This document shows, piece after piece, positions 32,032-43,456 of a DNA stretch of 64,000 bases. The translations under genes were made by a program, and so were the position numbers. Position 1 is the first letter of the stretch, and every line of letters starts with the position of its first letter. The DNA comes from Punctularia strigosozonata HHB-11173 SS5 (Eukaryota > Basidiomycota > Agaricomycetes > Corticiales > Punctulariaceae): positions 2,557,074-2,621,073 of the forward strand of contig NW_006767433.1 in NCBI RefSeq assembly GCF_000264995.1, in the 5' to 3' direction. The notes beneath the pieces are model-generated. The model was given only the letters and a program-made list of their open reading frames with translations. It was not told the DNA's origin and made no database searches.

Positions 32032-32217
32032 TTGAGCGTGCCCCATTCGGTTACCGTATGTTATCGGAGCAGACCAGGATGTAACATTTTGCCCTCTACC
32101 CCCATGTTTTCGGGGTTTTGGTATCGGAGCTCGCGCCCGTAAACGGGCGTTTTTCGGGGATTTTGGTGGCTGTGTGGATCGGAGCTCTGGCGGTATTCGC
32201 ACCGGTCCTCGCGTAAT
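32032..32217 (-). repeat. SINE-like repeat, copy 3
   Basis: On the minus strand it starts with a tRNA 3'-half-like piece (B-box variant GGTGCGAATACC at 32203-32192, then GCCAGAGCTCCGATCC) matching copy 2. It has a body with CCCCGAAAA blocks and ends with the 24-bp tail identical to copy 1. Copies 1 and 2 share nothing long with each other, but copy 3 links them: head and body as in copy 2, tail as in copy 1. It lies 235 bp upstream of the TAF1 start codon. Confidence 0.6.
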
Positions 32218-32451
32218 GTCATTCTCCCGCGATCCACAGCCACAACGCCCAATGCCTGTGTCTCTGTACGCTTCGTTCATAGTGCTCGTCAGCAACAACC
32301 ACGACGTGCATATCTGCCCCTGTACATCGGCCAACGCGCTCTTTCTGGGGCTGACCGTTAGTGGCACTGCTACGCTTGGTTACTGCAGGATACTACAATC
32401 ACCGCCGAGGGCTAGCTGTTCGTGTCGCCGGCAGACTTCAACGCTACCAAG

Positions 32452-35400
32452 ATGTCTAACCACGAAGAGAACGATGTGATTGGGGCGCTTACGGGCTTCT
32501 CTCTCGATCATGTTCTTGCGGGAATGTCCCTGCCCTCATCCTCGGGCCTTTCCAACCAGCTCGGAATAGCTGGCTTATCCGCTCTGAATTCGTCTCAGAT
32601 TTACAAAGACGATTGGGAAGAAGATGGCGCTGTTGGTGCTGGGGAGGGTCAAGACTGGGAGGACGAAGTGGATCGGGAACTGCAGGATGAGGGCTCAGAG
32701 CTGGGCGGCATGGTGAAGATGGAAGCCGAGTCACCCAGCGCGCTGCCGCAGAGGCAAAAGAGAACACGGATCGTTCGACGCCTGGTGGAGCGGCCTAAGT
32801 CCGTGTATGAGCGGTTTCCCGCATTCGAAAAAGAAAGGGTCCTGGACTTCACCGAATTGTTCAAGGGTCGAACAGTCAAGAAGTCGCGGCTTTCTAAACG
32901 ACCGTTCCAGAGTCAGTGCATCCATGCTAGTCGTGTTCATGGCACTCACAGATTCCAGTCGAGACTGCCTACCCCCGTAAGAGGGACGTTCATAGGGGGT
33001 TCTTGGAGGCGGTGGTGGGTGATGCGCAACGTCAGGTAGAACACAAACGAGCAGAAGAGGTGGTTGCCGCAGGAAGCGTTGATGAGGACCTTCGTCGCGC
33101 TCTTGACGTACGTTCTTCCGGTCAAAATTCTTATCATTGTCTGACTCGTGGCTGGGCAGCAACGCGAGCGTGTAGGGACACCGTTGTCCTTACCGCTGAA
33201 CGATCGCTCCTTCGACTTGGTACTACTGTCCAACTGGGAAGAACAAATCATGTACGAATCCAAGATGGACATGGACGAAGACGCGCGATCCCATACTGCC
33301 GCGGATCTCGCCCCTACAACCCAGACAAGCCTGACGAATCCCGTCAACAAGACCTTGGAGTCGGGAGATTGGACGCAAAGTATCATCTGGGGCCCAAAGG
33401 TGCCTTTCCGCGATTTCACACAGCTGGAGTTCAACCACGAGGACGACGTTGTCCCCGAAGAACGACAACCAGGTGGGCAGTTCTCCTGCATCTCGGGTCC
33501 CTTTTTTGACGAGTCGCGGACGCAGAGTGGCATCGTCCAAGAAAGCGTTTCCGTACTGACGCTGCGCACCGAGACAAGTTCAACTTGTCGAACGACCAAT
33601 ACTACGAACTCGCTAAAGACGGAGGCCGGCATCGCGTCCGCCAAACCTTCGGTCAGCTCGTGGTGGAGCATGCGTACCCAGCACAGAAGTTACAACTGCC
33701 CTTTGTAAGCAAAGCCGATTACTCTCTGTATCCTTCACGTCTACAACTACAATTTCAGTACAAAACTCGTCTTTCCAAGCAAGAAGGACGATCCTGGCAT
33801 CGCCCAGCCATGCAATTCCCCGCCAACATCGAACTTCGGTTCAGCAAAGTGCGCACAGCCAAGAAGAAGAAGGACAAGGCAGGCCGCAAGCTCGGTAAAG
33901 GTGGAAATGTTGGTGAAGGCTTGCGCAAGACTGGGGATCTGAGTTTACAGGATACAAGCAACTTTGTGTTGTGGGAGTTTTCGGTAAGCTTTATCAATCT
34001 GCCAATGCTCGCCACGTCGTTGACTTGTCCTCAGGAGGAACACCCCCCGATCATGTCCAGTTTCGGCATGGGAAGTATCCTCGTCAATTACTACCGAAAG
34101 AAGGATGAAAAAGATGAACACATTCCAAAGGTACCGGATATGCCCTAGGAAGCTCCTTACAAAAACTCACTCGTTGCAGTATGACCTCGGCACGCCGTTC
34201 GTATTGGAGCCTCAAGATGAATCACCTTTCATGAAGTTTGGGTCTGTTGCTCCAGGACAGACAGTCCCTGCTCTATACAACAATCTTCTTCGTGCACCTT
34301 TGTTCAGACACAAGCCATACCCCACGGACTTCCTCGTCATCAGGTATGACTCGTATTCACGGCTTCCCACTCATATTCACGGCTTCCAGGAGCACGCACA
34401 AAGGCGAGGCGAGATACTTCATTCGCGAGATCAAGAACCTCTTCGTGGTTGGCCAGACATACCCTGTTACCGAAGTTCCCGGGCCTCATTCTCGCAAAAT
34501 AACCACGACAATCAAACACCGCCTTCAAATCATCGCCTTCAAGCTGTTGAAAAAGAGCCAAGGGGAGCGATTGAAAATTACTCGATTGATGAAGTATTTC
34601 CCAGACCAAAACGAGCTTCAAATGCGACAACGTCTGAAGGTACTATCACCCGCAGTTCTGTTTGGATTGTTCCCTTAACTCGTGCTGTTAGGGTTCGTTG
34701 AAGGAATTCATGGAGTATCATCGCCGCGGGCCGCATCAGGGATTTTGGAGGTTGAAGGAAACATGGTCGATTCCCTCAGACGCTGACATGCTCAAGATGG
34801 TCGGTCCGGAGCAAGCTGTGTTGAACGAAAGCATGCAGGTCGGGCAACGGCATCTGCAGGACCTGGGTTATAGCAACGAGACGGGCGAGGGAGATGAATC
34901 CAACCTTACGGTGGAACAGCAGCTTGCCCCTTGGATCACGACGAAGAACTTCTTACTCGCTACTCAGGCCAAGGCCATGCTTAGGCTGCATGGAGATGGT
35001 GATCCAACAGGGCGGGGAGAGGCCTTCAGCTTTCTACGTGTTTCCATGAAGGACATATTTGTTAAAGCGGGCGAGGATTACGAGCAGAAACTTGGTCAGT
35101 GTTATCTATGATTCGCGCTCTTCCGTCGAAGACTCATTCCGCGTAGCCGAGGCGGAGAATAGGCCGAAGTCGGCGCACCGGTACAATGTTGCGGAGCAAC
35201 AGCTGATCTACAAGTCGGAAATCGAACGCATTTGGAAGGCACAATTTGACTCTCTTAGTCGTAAGGACGAACCGCTGCTTACCCCCGAAGATGAAGAGAA
35301 AAACGCCCCGCCAAAGAACCCGTCTCAGCAGCGGCGTATGTCGACCGTCGGCCCGGATGGCTCGTACGCTGCAGCCATTTCACCCACTGCCGGCAGGTAT

Positions 35401-36336
35401 TCCGTGCCGCCCTCACCAGCTTTCAGCCGTGCATCTTCCATGGATCGCGACCGGGAGACAAGTCTGGGTCCCGAAGCTAGTCGCCGAGTACTGCGCATCA
35501 GACGGATGGTAAAGTTGGACAGTCTTGGTGATACAGTCCTGCTCACGATATGCTATAGGTTGACGGACATCCTGAGTACGAGATAGTTCGCGATCCGGCA
35601 GTTATCGCGGCATACGTGAGGAAACGGCAAATACTGGAAGAAGAGAACACGACAGCCAATGCATTGGCACCTACCGGCGACGCTGAAAAGGACGCCCGAG
35701 CCAAGAAACGGCAAGTCGAACGTCAGTTTGCCAGTATAGCCATCTAACACCCATGGATACAGGCTGGAGGAGGAAATCGCCAGGATGAAGAAGAACCAAG
35801 AACGCCGTCTGCACCGCAAGAATGCCAAGATTATCAAGGAGGGCGGCATGCCCTTGCAGTTGAACAGGCCTGTCAAGCCGGACACCACCGTAAGCCAAGA
35901 TAGTCTCCGTCTCGCCCCTTGAGAGCAGCATGGCTAACTATGGCACATAGCGACGCTGCGGACACTGCGGACAAATGGGTCATATGAGTGAGTTTCCGAT
36001 AATATCGACCCAAGCATCGCTGCGCATCTCACACATCGTCGCTCAGAAACCAACCGCAAGTGCCCACGCTGGGCTGAGTTCAATTCCGGTACGGCACCGC
36101 CGCCGCTCACCCCCAGCGTCAGCGGCGGTCCGTCGGTGTCCTCGCCTCTGGTGCCCAGTGCATCATCTCCGGCAGGGTTTGCCAAGCCGGCCGATGGCGT
36201 ATCGGTACTCCGGAACCCGAGCTTTGCTGCTGCGGTCCCGTCCCCCTTGGCGACCAGTCCGCCGATGTCTGCGATGGACGATGGCACCGAGGCGCCTTCT
36301 GCAGGCCCAAAATTGAAGCTCACTCTGAAACGATAG
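32452..36336 (+). CDS. TAF1: TFIID subunit TAF1
   Basis: At least ten exons; start 32452 (MSNHEENDVIGAL), stop 36334-36336. The acidic N-terminal region (DWEEDGAVGAGEGQDWEDEV) probably binds TBP. The central block of the TAF1 histone-fold-less core (DUF3591) is clear: DLGTPFVLEPQDESPFMKFG, GQTVPALYNNLLRAPLFRHK, GEARYFIREIKNLFVVGQTY, VTEVPGPHSRKITTTIKHRL and MKYFPDQNELQMRQRLKEFM. A zinc knuckle follows (CGHCGQMGHMKTNRKCPRW, restored by splicing ATGA|AAACC), then a Pro/Ser-rich end. Bromodomains are absent, as in other fungi where Bdf1 supplies them. The product scaffolds TFIID on core promoters. It is convergent with pacC, 105 bp between stops. An upstream GTG at 32422 is not the start. Confidence 0.95.
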
Positions 36337-36441
36337 ACAGCGACGCCGACTTTCTGGTAAAGTACATAGGATAGTGGAAGCATTGTAACAACACATGGTA
36401 CATTATGTACAGTCCATAATACGACATCATACACTACACGC

Positions 36442-38917
36442 TCAGGCAGCGACCATCTCAACGTCCGGGCTCCTTGCGGGTGATTCAGAGAGACGAGTCC
36501 GTTTGCTGTAACGCCGCCTGCTCGTGAAGTCGTCGTTGATGGCGACGAGGAGATCGCGAATGAGCTCGGCGTGCCGCTTTCTTTGCGACAGGCTCGCATC
36601 AGACCTCGCCAACCGGATGTTGTCGAGATTGCTGGCAAGGTTCTCGCCGTCGTCGCCATCTGCCGCCGCGGCGATGGTGCGGAAGCTGGGGAGCACCGTA
36701 GCCTGCATTGCAGGGGACTCGCCGCCGGAGCTCGGCGTAGGGGTCGTCTCGCGCGAGCCCTGCGATCGCGGTGAGGCGTCCGGCGACGGAGACCTGTACC
36801 GGCCCTTGATCGGGGCAAGCTTGAAGTCTTCGTCCTCGATCTCCGAGAGCGACGGGTACATGCCTCTGCTCGATATGCCGATGGAGCCGGCCTCGAGGTT
36901 GAGCTTGGCCGGGGGTCCACGATGAGCGTAGCGACGGATGCCGGGCTCCAGGGGCTCAGGTCGCTCGTCGGTGGTCCTCGCAGCAGGCACACGGGACGGA
37001 ACGGAGCCAAGCTGAGGGATCGCCCGTTGCGTGAGCTGGCTGTAGGTAGGAGCGGCGAGTCGCGGGGCTGGGGCAGGTCTATGCGTGGGGCGTAGGTGGT
37101 TGTAGGATGCCATGCCATCGTCCGTGCCAAAGTCTACGATCTGGATGCCTTGCTGTTGCATGACGGCGGGCTGCATGACGGCGGGACTGTGGTGGTGAGG
37201 CGGCGTCGCTACTGACGGCGTCGAGGCAGGTGAGGGACCTCCCATATAGTGCTGTGGAGAGTCTAAGGGGGGCGTCGGGTGCAGGTGAATCTGTTGGTGC
37301 TGGGGAGGAGACGGATACTGCGGTATAGCCCCAGCGTAAGCCTGGGTACTGGAGATCGAAGCAGATCGGCGTGCATGACTGTACTCGCGCGCAGGAGTGT
37401 ACATTTGTGACTCTTGAAGCGCGGGATACATCGAGCCGTACTGTCCAGACTGGACGGACGGATGGTTGGACCTGGGCAACGGCGCCGATGGCGCGTAGCC
37501 GTGCGACGCGTACTGCTGGGAACCGACGGAAGGGTTCGAGTAGCTGGAGCTGTCGGAGCTGAAGGACGACGAGAGGCCAGGCATGCCGGCGAGGCCGAGG
37601 TCTTCCAGTGCGGAGGCATTGAAGTAGTGTTCCGGGGAGTAACTGACCGCGCCGTGCTGCTGGGTCGCCGCGGCAGAGTTGGACGCAACGTCGCGTCCGA
37701 GGGCAACTAAAAACTGATTGACGGCGGCGAGCTCTTCTTCGGAGCGGATGTCCAGAGAAACTTGGCGTGGGTTGAAAGAACCGGCGTTCGGGGCCGATTG
37801 GTAGACAAGGTTGTTCAATCGTTCCACCATGTCTATAATTGATGCGCCATTAGCACGTCGCGAAGACCACGCTTGTTTGCACTCACGAGGGTCGTATGAA
37901 GGAGTCACCCGACGTTTTTTGACGTCGGTGATGAACTCGCCCAGGCCGTAGTCGTGCGAGCGTTTGGTGCCCGCCGTGGTGGTGGAGGTGCCGTCCGACT
38001 GCAATGCTTCCCAGGTGGGCATGCTGTTGTTTTCCAGGTAGATTTCCTGGGGTTCAGGCTGCCTAGGCGCACGCACGGTGCTGTGCCCCATTTCCGGCGA
38101 TGGGGTCGGAAGAAGGCCAAGGTGGGCTTGGCAGAGAGAAGCGTCAGAGAAACAGCCACGGCAATCGAAAGTATATGCCGGGATTTACCTGCATGGTCCG
38201 GAGACGGTTTGGTCCGGTTGGCGGGGGCCCTTGGGGCGTCCGCAGCCTCCTGACCCTCAGGTGCGCGTGTTCGAACGGTGTCCGTGACGGTGATCGCCTT
38301 TGAGTGCTTGTGTTGGGCATGGTGCTCTTCCGTGTGGATCTTCTCGTGCTTCTTCAGATCTTGGGGGCGCTTGAAGGACTTGGAGCAGATCTGCGAAAGG
38401 GGGGAGGGGGGTCAGCAGTCGTAGGAAAAAGGTGTTCAGCACCCCTCTGGCTCACGTCGCAGGTGTGGGGCTTGAGTGGGGTGTGCACTACGATATCGGA
38501 GTCAGAATGTCGGGATGGCGTCGTGAAATTGCACTGCATACCTCTCAGATGGCTGGTGATGTGATCGCGCTTGGCGCAGGTGGTGGAGCAGTCCTTCCAC
38601 TTGCAAGTGAGGCAGAGGTTGTTGGTGCTTTTGCGGCCGATGTGGTCGTTGCAGAGATGGCTGTAGAGTACCTCCGGGTCGGCGAACGACCTCTGGCAGT
38701 CCTGCCAGAGGCAGAGGTGGGAGGAGAGATCGGGGGCGCCGGGGGAGGCAGAGGAGGCGAGGCTGTCGCTGTCGGGCGGGGAGAGGGAGCGCTCGCCGTG
38801 TGGCGGGGTGTGGGGGAGGACGGTGAGGCCGGGCATGGGCTGCTGGCGGATGAGCTGCTGGAGAGTTTGCTCGAGATGCGCGAGCGGAACGAGAGTACGG
38901 GGCGGTTGCGGATCCAT
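36442..38917 (-). CDS. PACC: pH-response transcription factor PacC / RIM101
   Basis: Five exons (38917-38542, 38487-38456, 38390-38189, 38126-37887, 37832-36442) give 746 residues. Three C2H2 fingers in the PacC arrangement: [20 protein letters not shown] with [25 protein letters not shown] with TSHLRVH, and [20 protein letters not shown] with [10 protein letters not shown] follows directly, then [19 protein letters not shown] and [12 protein letters not shown], further PacC landmarks. The rest is long, Pro/Ser/Gln-rich and disordered, as expected for the region removed by proteolysis at alkaline pH. The factor controls pH- and ion-responsive genes in the nucleus. Six copies of its own target sequence lie just upstream. 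Confidence 0.94.
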
Positions 38918-39804
38918 GGCGTATATATACGCCGTGCTCTTGGCGCCGGTGCTGGCTCTTGGCAAGGCTTGGCGTCCCAGGCCCGGGCCCAGCCGGCGCC
39001 GCCAAGTCGCCCTGCGTCCCTGCGCGGAGTTGCATTTCAAGCGCCGCGACGCCGTCCCCGCCTTCGCCGCCAAGCCCGTCCGCCGACCCCAAGCGTGCTT
39101 GGCCCGGTTCCCAAGGACGTGCACCGCGTCGGCCCACCTCGCTCGTCTCCTCGTCCGGTCTATTTCCAGCCCGGGCTTATTCTCGTGCACTCGCATGTCC
39201 AGCAGCCAGACGCTGCGGCTCTCCTCGTCCCCGTCCTTGGCCGGCACCCGCGGCGAATGGCGTCGACGCCAGTGCCGGCCAACCAAGACGCAGACCGTTC
39301 CGAGAACCTGATATCGACCGTGGTGTGGCTGTGCCCGCGCAAGAATACCGACGGCGACTCTTCCAAGTTCTTCGACGGTTGCATCGCAGTTGGTTTACTT
39401 AGGTCAGTGCGCGATCCGGGCTGCCGTCGCTGCGACAAACGCTGCGCTCGGCATCTCCAGCTTTCGCCCCCAACTCTCACAGGTCGCACCGTCTGTCCGC
39501 CCGGGTGACCTACCCTTATCTTTCCCCAGCTTCGATATGCGAGCAGACGGCGATGTTTCGTTGTCCATCTGACCAACGCGCACCTACGTACTCCTACTAG
39601 CTCGAGAGCAGGCGGAAAAGACGCCGAATCCCCCCTCATCGATGCTTCATGATCCAATTGATGACAGCGCCCGGATAAGCCTGAGACTCCGGCGCGTATA
39701 CACAGTTGCAGCCGATCGTGATCACACCCTCTCTCCTACTACTCGCTAAGCGCCCGCCCTTTCAATTTCGTGAACCCGCCTCGCCCCGCCATCTTTCGCC
39801 GAAG
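38918..39804. promoter_or_regulatory. pacC upstream region with six PacC target hexamers
   Basis: GCCAAG, the core PacC/Rim101 site, occurs on one strand or the other at 38958-38963, 38968-38973, 39001-39006, 39069-39074, 39098-39103 and 39236-39241. The nearest starts 41 bp before the pacC ATG. By base chance about 0.1-0.3 copies are expected in 284 bp. The region is GC-rich and holds open frames on both strands (up to 358 codons), but none has family features. It lies between the divergent starts of pacC and the methyltransferase gene, so the sites could serve both. Confidence 0.6.
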
Positions 39805-40936
39805 ATGTCCAAAATGCCTGTCGCAGTTCCGTGGAAGCGGTATGAGCCGCCGCTCGAGAACGAGCGCTTAGAGCTCGACGAGGATCAGATCACCTTCTTC
39901 AAGACCCTGACAGGCATCTACGACGACCAGGCGCTGAGGCGGCACCTGTTCATAATCCAACGCAGGGCTTACGATGCGCGTTCCGTACCCTCGACGTGCA
40001 CAGATCGAGTCTGATCAGTATAATAGGTATACCCGCACGGATGCCTCCGTCGGCTGGAGTTCACCAGGTAAGCTTCTGTCCGCCTCCCCCTCCCGTTCGA
40101 CTTTCCGAGACCGCGATTCAGCCTCCAGATTGCGCGCCATCCGATATATCCTGACGTTCAAGCCCTACTGAGGCAACGGCCTGACGCCATCCTCCTGGAC
40201 ATGGGAGCGTGTCGTGCGTCGACGTGATCATCGACACCTTGACTCGCGTTTCTAACACAGATCGCGAACAAGTCGGCAGCGACCTGCGCAAGGTAGTGTT
40301 TGACGGATGGCCCATGCAGAACGTCGTCGCCACCGATGTACGCCCCGGTACGTAGCATCCAGCCCGCCCGACCTCGTCCTGCTGTCGTCCGCTTACTTCG
40401 TGCGCGCTCCAGCTTTCTGGATGGTCGGCCACGAGCTGTTCAATTCCACTCCGGATACCTGGCCCGTCCCGCGCATCGTCGGAGACGTCCTCAACCAGAA
40501 CTTCCTCTCCCCTGCCCCGCCCTTCTACTCTCCGCCCGGCACCCCTCGTCCGGACCTGCGCACCCTCCATAACCTGAACATGCTCCGCGGACACGTCTCG
40601 GTCATCCACGCCTCCAACTTTTTTCACCTCTTCGACGAGCCGCGCCAGAAGATGATCGGCCAGGGGCTCGCCGCGCTCCTGACGCCCGGACCCGGCGGGA
40701 TCATCTACGGCTCGCAGGGCGGCCGCTTCGAGAAGGGGTTCAGGATGGAAGTCGAGAATGCCGCGGGGACGTACATGTTCTGCCACGACCCGGAAACCTG
40801 GGTGAAGCTCTGGGACGGGGAGATCTTCCCGAAGGGGACCGTCGAGGTCAAGGCCGAGCTCGTATACCCCGAGAAGCCGGACTCGCTCGGATTCAAGTTT
40901 GCCAAACTCATCTGGTCGGTGAAGAGGCTGCAGTGA
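39805..40936 (+). CDS. SAM-dependent methyltransferase, basidiomycete type
   Basis: About five exons; start 39805 (MSKMPVAVPWKRYEPPLENE), stop 40934-40936. Segments: LELDEDQITFFKTLTGIYDD, VYPHGCLRRLEFTR, DAILLDMGACLGSDLRKVVF (motif I, the AdoMet loop), NVVATDVRPAFWMVGHELF (motif II, acidic end), VIHASNFFHLFDE (post-motif) and AALLTPGPGGIIYGSQGGR. I know this family from many mushroom genomes, often in secondary-metabolite regions, but its members also occur alone, as here. The acceptor substrate cannot be deduced. The first intron border (about 39990-40028) is uncertain; the others keep the frame. Confidence 0.82.
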
Positions 40937-41107
40937 TGCACGCCGACCTTTACCTGCAGGAATATGGCTTTATGGCTTCGTCGGATACCAGGGACCGTCC
41001 CCGGCATATACTTTGTACTTACTGTAGGATGCCATGTATGATGTCATAGGTCATCGTACCGAAGTGCATCGCTACCCAGCATGTCTTGAAGTGCAACTCT
41101 GTCGACC

Positions 41108-42436
41108 ATGCCTACGACCAGACGTCAAGCGAAAGCTGCTCTGGAGACCAAAGCTTCGAAGGAACAGGAAAAAGAAGAGGAGCTCGACGTTGGTGAGAAG
41201 CGACCCGCGGAAGAGACGGAAGCACCCGAGGAAGAAGAACCACCCGCAAAAAAGACCAAGAAAGAGGAGGAAGATGATGAACAAGAAAATGGCGCTGGAG
41301 ACATGGAGGTCGATGACAATGACGAGACTGCGAAACAGCACCCACAGACAGGTACGGCGCTCTCGAATCAACTAAACAACGTCAACAATGTCAAGGCTCA
41401 TTGTCGGACCTTTCTCAGGGGTGATTGAACGCGGTCATATCTACTTCTTCTACCGGCCCAAGGTCGACGTGGAGGAAGCAGGCTCCATCGACGACGTCCA
41501 ACGATTCCAGTTCATCCTCGTGCCCCGTCCGCCAGAATCTAACGCAAACGCCGCGGTACCGCAAGCGGAGACAAAAGACAGAACCAGGAAGCGCTTCCGC
41601 ATCGTGACCGTCGGCAAGAAACAACTGCCCCACCCAGAGGAGGGTGGCTCGGGTAAAGGCAAGAAGCGAGTATTGTGGGCTACGATCGGTACCGTCGGCG
41701 AAGACCTGCAGAAGCTCGAGGACGGACTGGATGAGCGAACGTACGAGACCAAGACGAAGGGTAGGTTCGATTGGATGTCGCATCTCATGTCCCTACAAGC
41801 TCAATGTATACCTCAATCCTCAAGGCGCGCGTCATTTGGAGCCAGCCAGACCTGCTGGGCGAGGCGCTTATGTCATCGTCAACAACGATCCCGAGGTACC
41901 TTCCAAGAGGGAGACTCACCTTGGGTACTATCTGTCGCACCCCGCCGAACCGGGAGATATCCAAAAGGAACTGGGTATCTATCAAGCATCGTCGTTCGTC
42001 TTGCAAGTGCGGAACCCAGAGGCGAATGTCAGTGGCCCGCCGGGGACCGGCTTGCCGAAGAATAAGAGAGCCAAGTATCCGGAGGAGATCATGCTGTCCG
42101 TCTTCGGGAAAGGGGGATCCAAGGGAAGAGAGCCGAGCGGCCTGCGCTTTACACCGATCGAACGGGTGGATCTTCTGGATTACGAGGGTGCAGAACTCTT
42201 GTTGATTGCAGCCCGCGGTGGTGAAGAGGGATTGGAAGCTTCGGTGGGTGAAGAGAACGCGAAAGGTGCGCCACGTATCGCAGATAACTATATGATTCGT
42301 GTCCTCACATCCGCGGATAGCGTTGGAGAAAACTGAAAAGAAGGACAGAAAGGAATCAATCGATGATGTGTTCAGAGAGTTGACCCTGGACATCGAGCGT
42401 TTCCCTGTGGACGCACTGAAAGGCCATTGGATTTAG
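41108..42436 (+). CDS. Acidic/basic N-terminus protein of unknown role
   Basis: About four exons; start 41108 (MPTTRRQAKAALETK), final stop 42434-42436. The first 80 residues are a Glu/Lys-rich, probably nuclear segment with the nuclear-signal-like PAKKTKK. A compact region follows: GVIERGHIYFFYRPKVDVEE, FQFILVPRPPES, KRFRIVTVGKKQLPHPEEG, KRVLWATIGTVGEDLQKLED, YETKTKG, RETHLGYYLSHPAEPGDIQK, ELGIYQASSFVLQVRNPEA and LLDYEGAELLLIAARGGEE. The last exon, reached through an intron at about 42270-42324, ends with FRELTLDIERFPVDALKGHW. Database entries for such proteins are often labelled BTB-domain transcription factor, but I see no BT/POZ fold here. Function is unknown. Confidence 0.75.
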
Positions 42437-42599
42437 ATTTCGGGTTGAAACTGGATAACGATGGGCAAACTCGCCTAATTTGTCAGATATGCATCAGCTT
42501 GTTAAACAGAGATAATATCAATACATGGCGGTATACAATGCGCAGGTCTGGGTATCGTTGCAATCACAAGCGTACAATGTCCATCGGACGACATGTCCA

Positions 42600-43310
42600 T
42601 CATAACGTCTCGCTGTCGTTATTGTCATCGTCTGCGTTGATTCGCAGTACCTTGACCCATTCTCGATAGTTGAAGTTCCCTTGGCGATCCGTATACGGCC
42701 CCTTGAGGAACCGGTCGATCTGGAAGGGGAGTCAGGAATGTCGATTGGTAGAAGACGTTGCTCATACCTCCTCCTGATCCATTCGTTCCCCAACTTCGCT
42801 CAACCATTTTCGTATTTCGTCGCACTTGACCATGCCGGTATCATGCTCGTCGAAGCACTCGAAAGCTTCTAGCAACTCCGCCTCGGTGTCAAACTCGAAA
42901 AGGTGTTCGCCCATCATAGTCAGAAACATGGTGAAGTTGATCCCTTTATCTCCACCAGCGTCGTCTGCACCGCTGACGGACTGGTTGCGGTTACCGGGTC
43001 GATCGCTGAGCAATGCGTCAAGCATCTGCTTGGTGGGGTTGATCCCTAGTACACTCATTTAGCCGAGCGGGGAACAAGCGTGTAAGAAATGCTCACCAAG
43101 ACTGGAGAAGATCTCCTTCAAATCCTGTTCGCTGACCACACCATCGCGATCTTGATCTATGAGCGAGAATGCCTCCTTGAACTGTTGGATCTGGGGTGGT
43201 TGAAACAGAGAGAACACGCCAGACGGTTCACGACGCGCTCGAGACTTCTGCGCCTTTGTCAGTTTGTTCGGACTCATGTCCGCAGAGAGATGGGCAGGAT
43301 AACGGGACAT
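42600..43310 (-). CDS. Myosin II regulatory light chain (EF-hand)
   Basis: Three exons, start 43310, stop 42602-42600. After a basic N-terminus (KLTKAQKSRARREPSGVFSL, with the phosphorylatable Ser of regulatory light chains before VF) come IQQFKEAFSLIDQDRDGVVS and EQDLKEIFSSLG. The first EF-hand loop is DQDRDGVVSEQD and looks able to bind a cation. The remaining hands (FDEHDTGMVKCDE, DRQGNFNY) are degenerate. Overall length is about 175 residues. Such chains (S. pombe Rlc1) bind myosin II in the cytokinetic ring. An ATG at 43277 (MSPNKLTK) is a second possible start. The gene is divergent from the next one over 146 bp. Confidence 0.9.
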
Positions 43311-43456
43311 GGTGAGAGGTGCAGAACGCGTGTTGACGACGAGCGAGACACGGTTGTGGGTGGCTTGAGCCGCGCTGTTCGCCGCATCCGGTATCTGGTC
43401 GCATGTATGCCAGTGCTTTCTTTCACCGTCTACCCTCATAAACTCCCAGTCTACTC

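Noticed and set aside
35934-37130. Minus-strand open frame of 398 codons across the TAF1 end and pacC
   Set aside because: It is an out-of-frame shadow of the two real genes, Arg/Pro/Ser-rich, with no recognisable domain.
38921-38930. TATA box (GTATATATAC) for pacC
   Set aside because: It ends only about 4 bp before the ATG and is a perfect palindrome; too close to act as a normal TATA element unless a downstream ATG is used.
38432-39508. Plus-strand open frame of 358 codons opposite pacC and its promoter
   Set aside because: It lies mostly antisense to the PacC zinc fingers and in GC-rich DNA; its residues are Gly/Ala/Val/Arg-rich with no family features.
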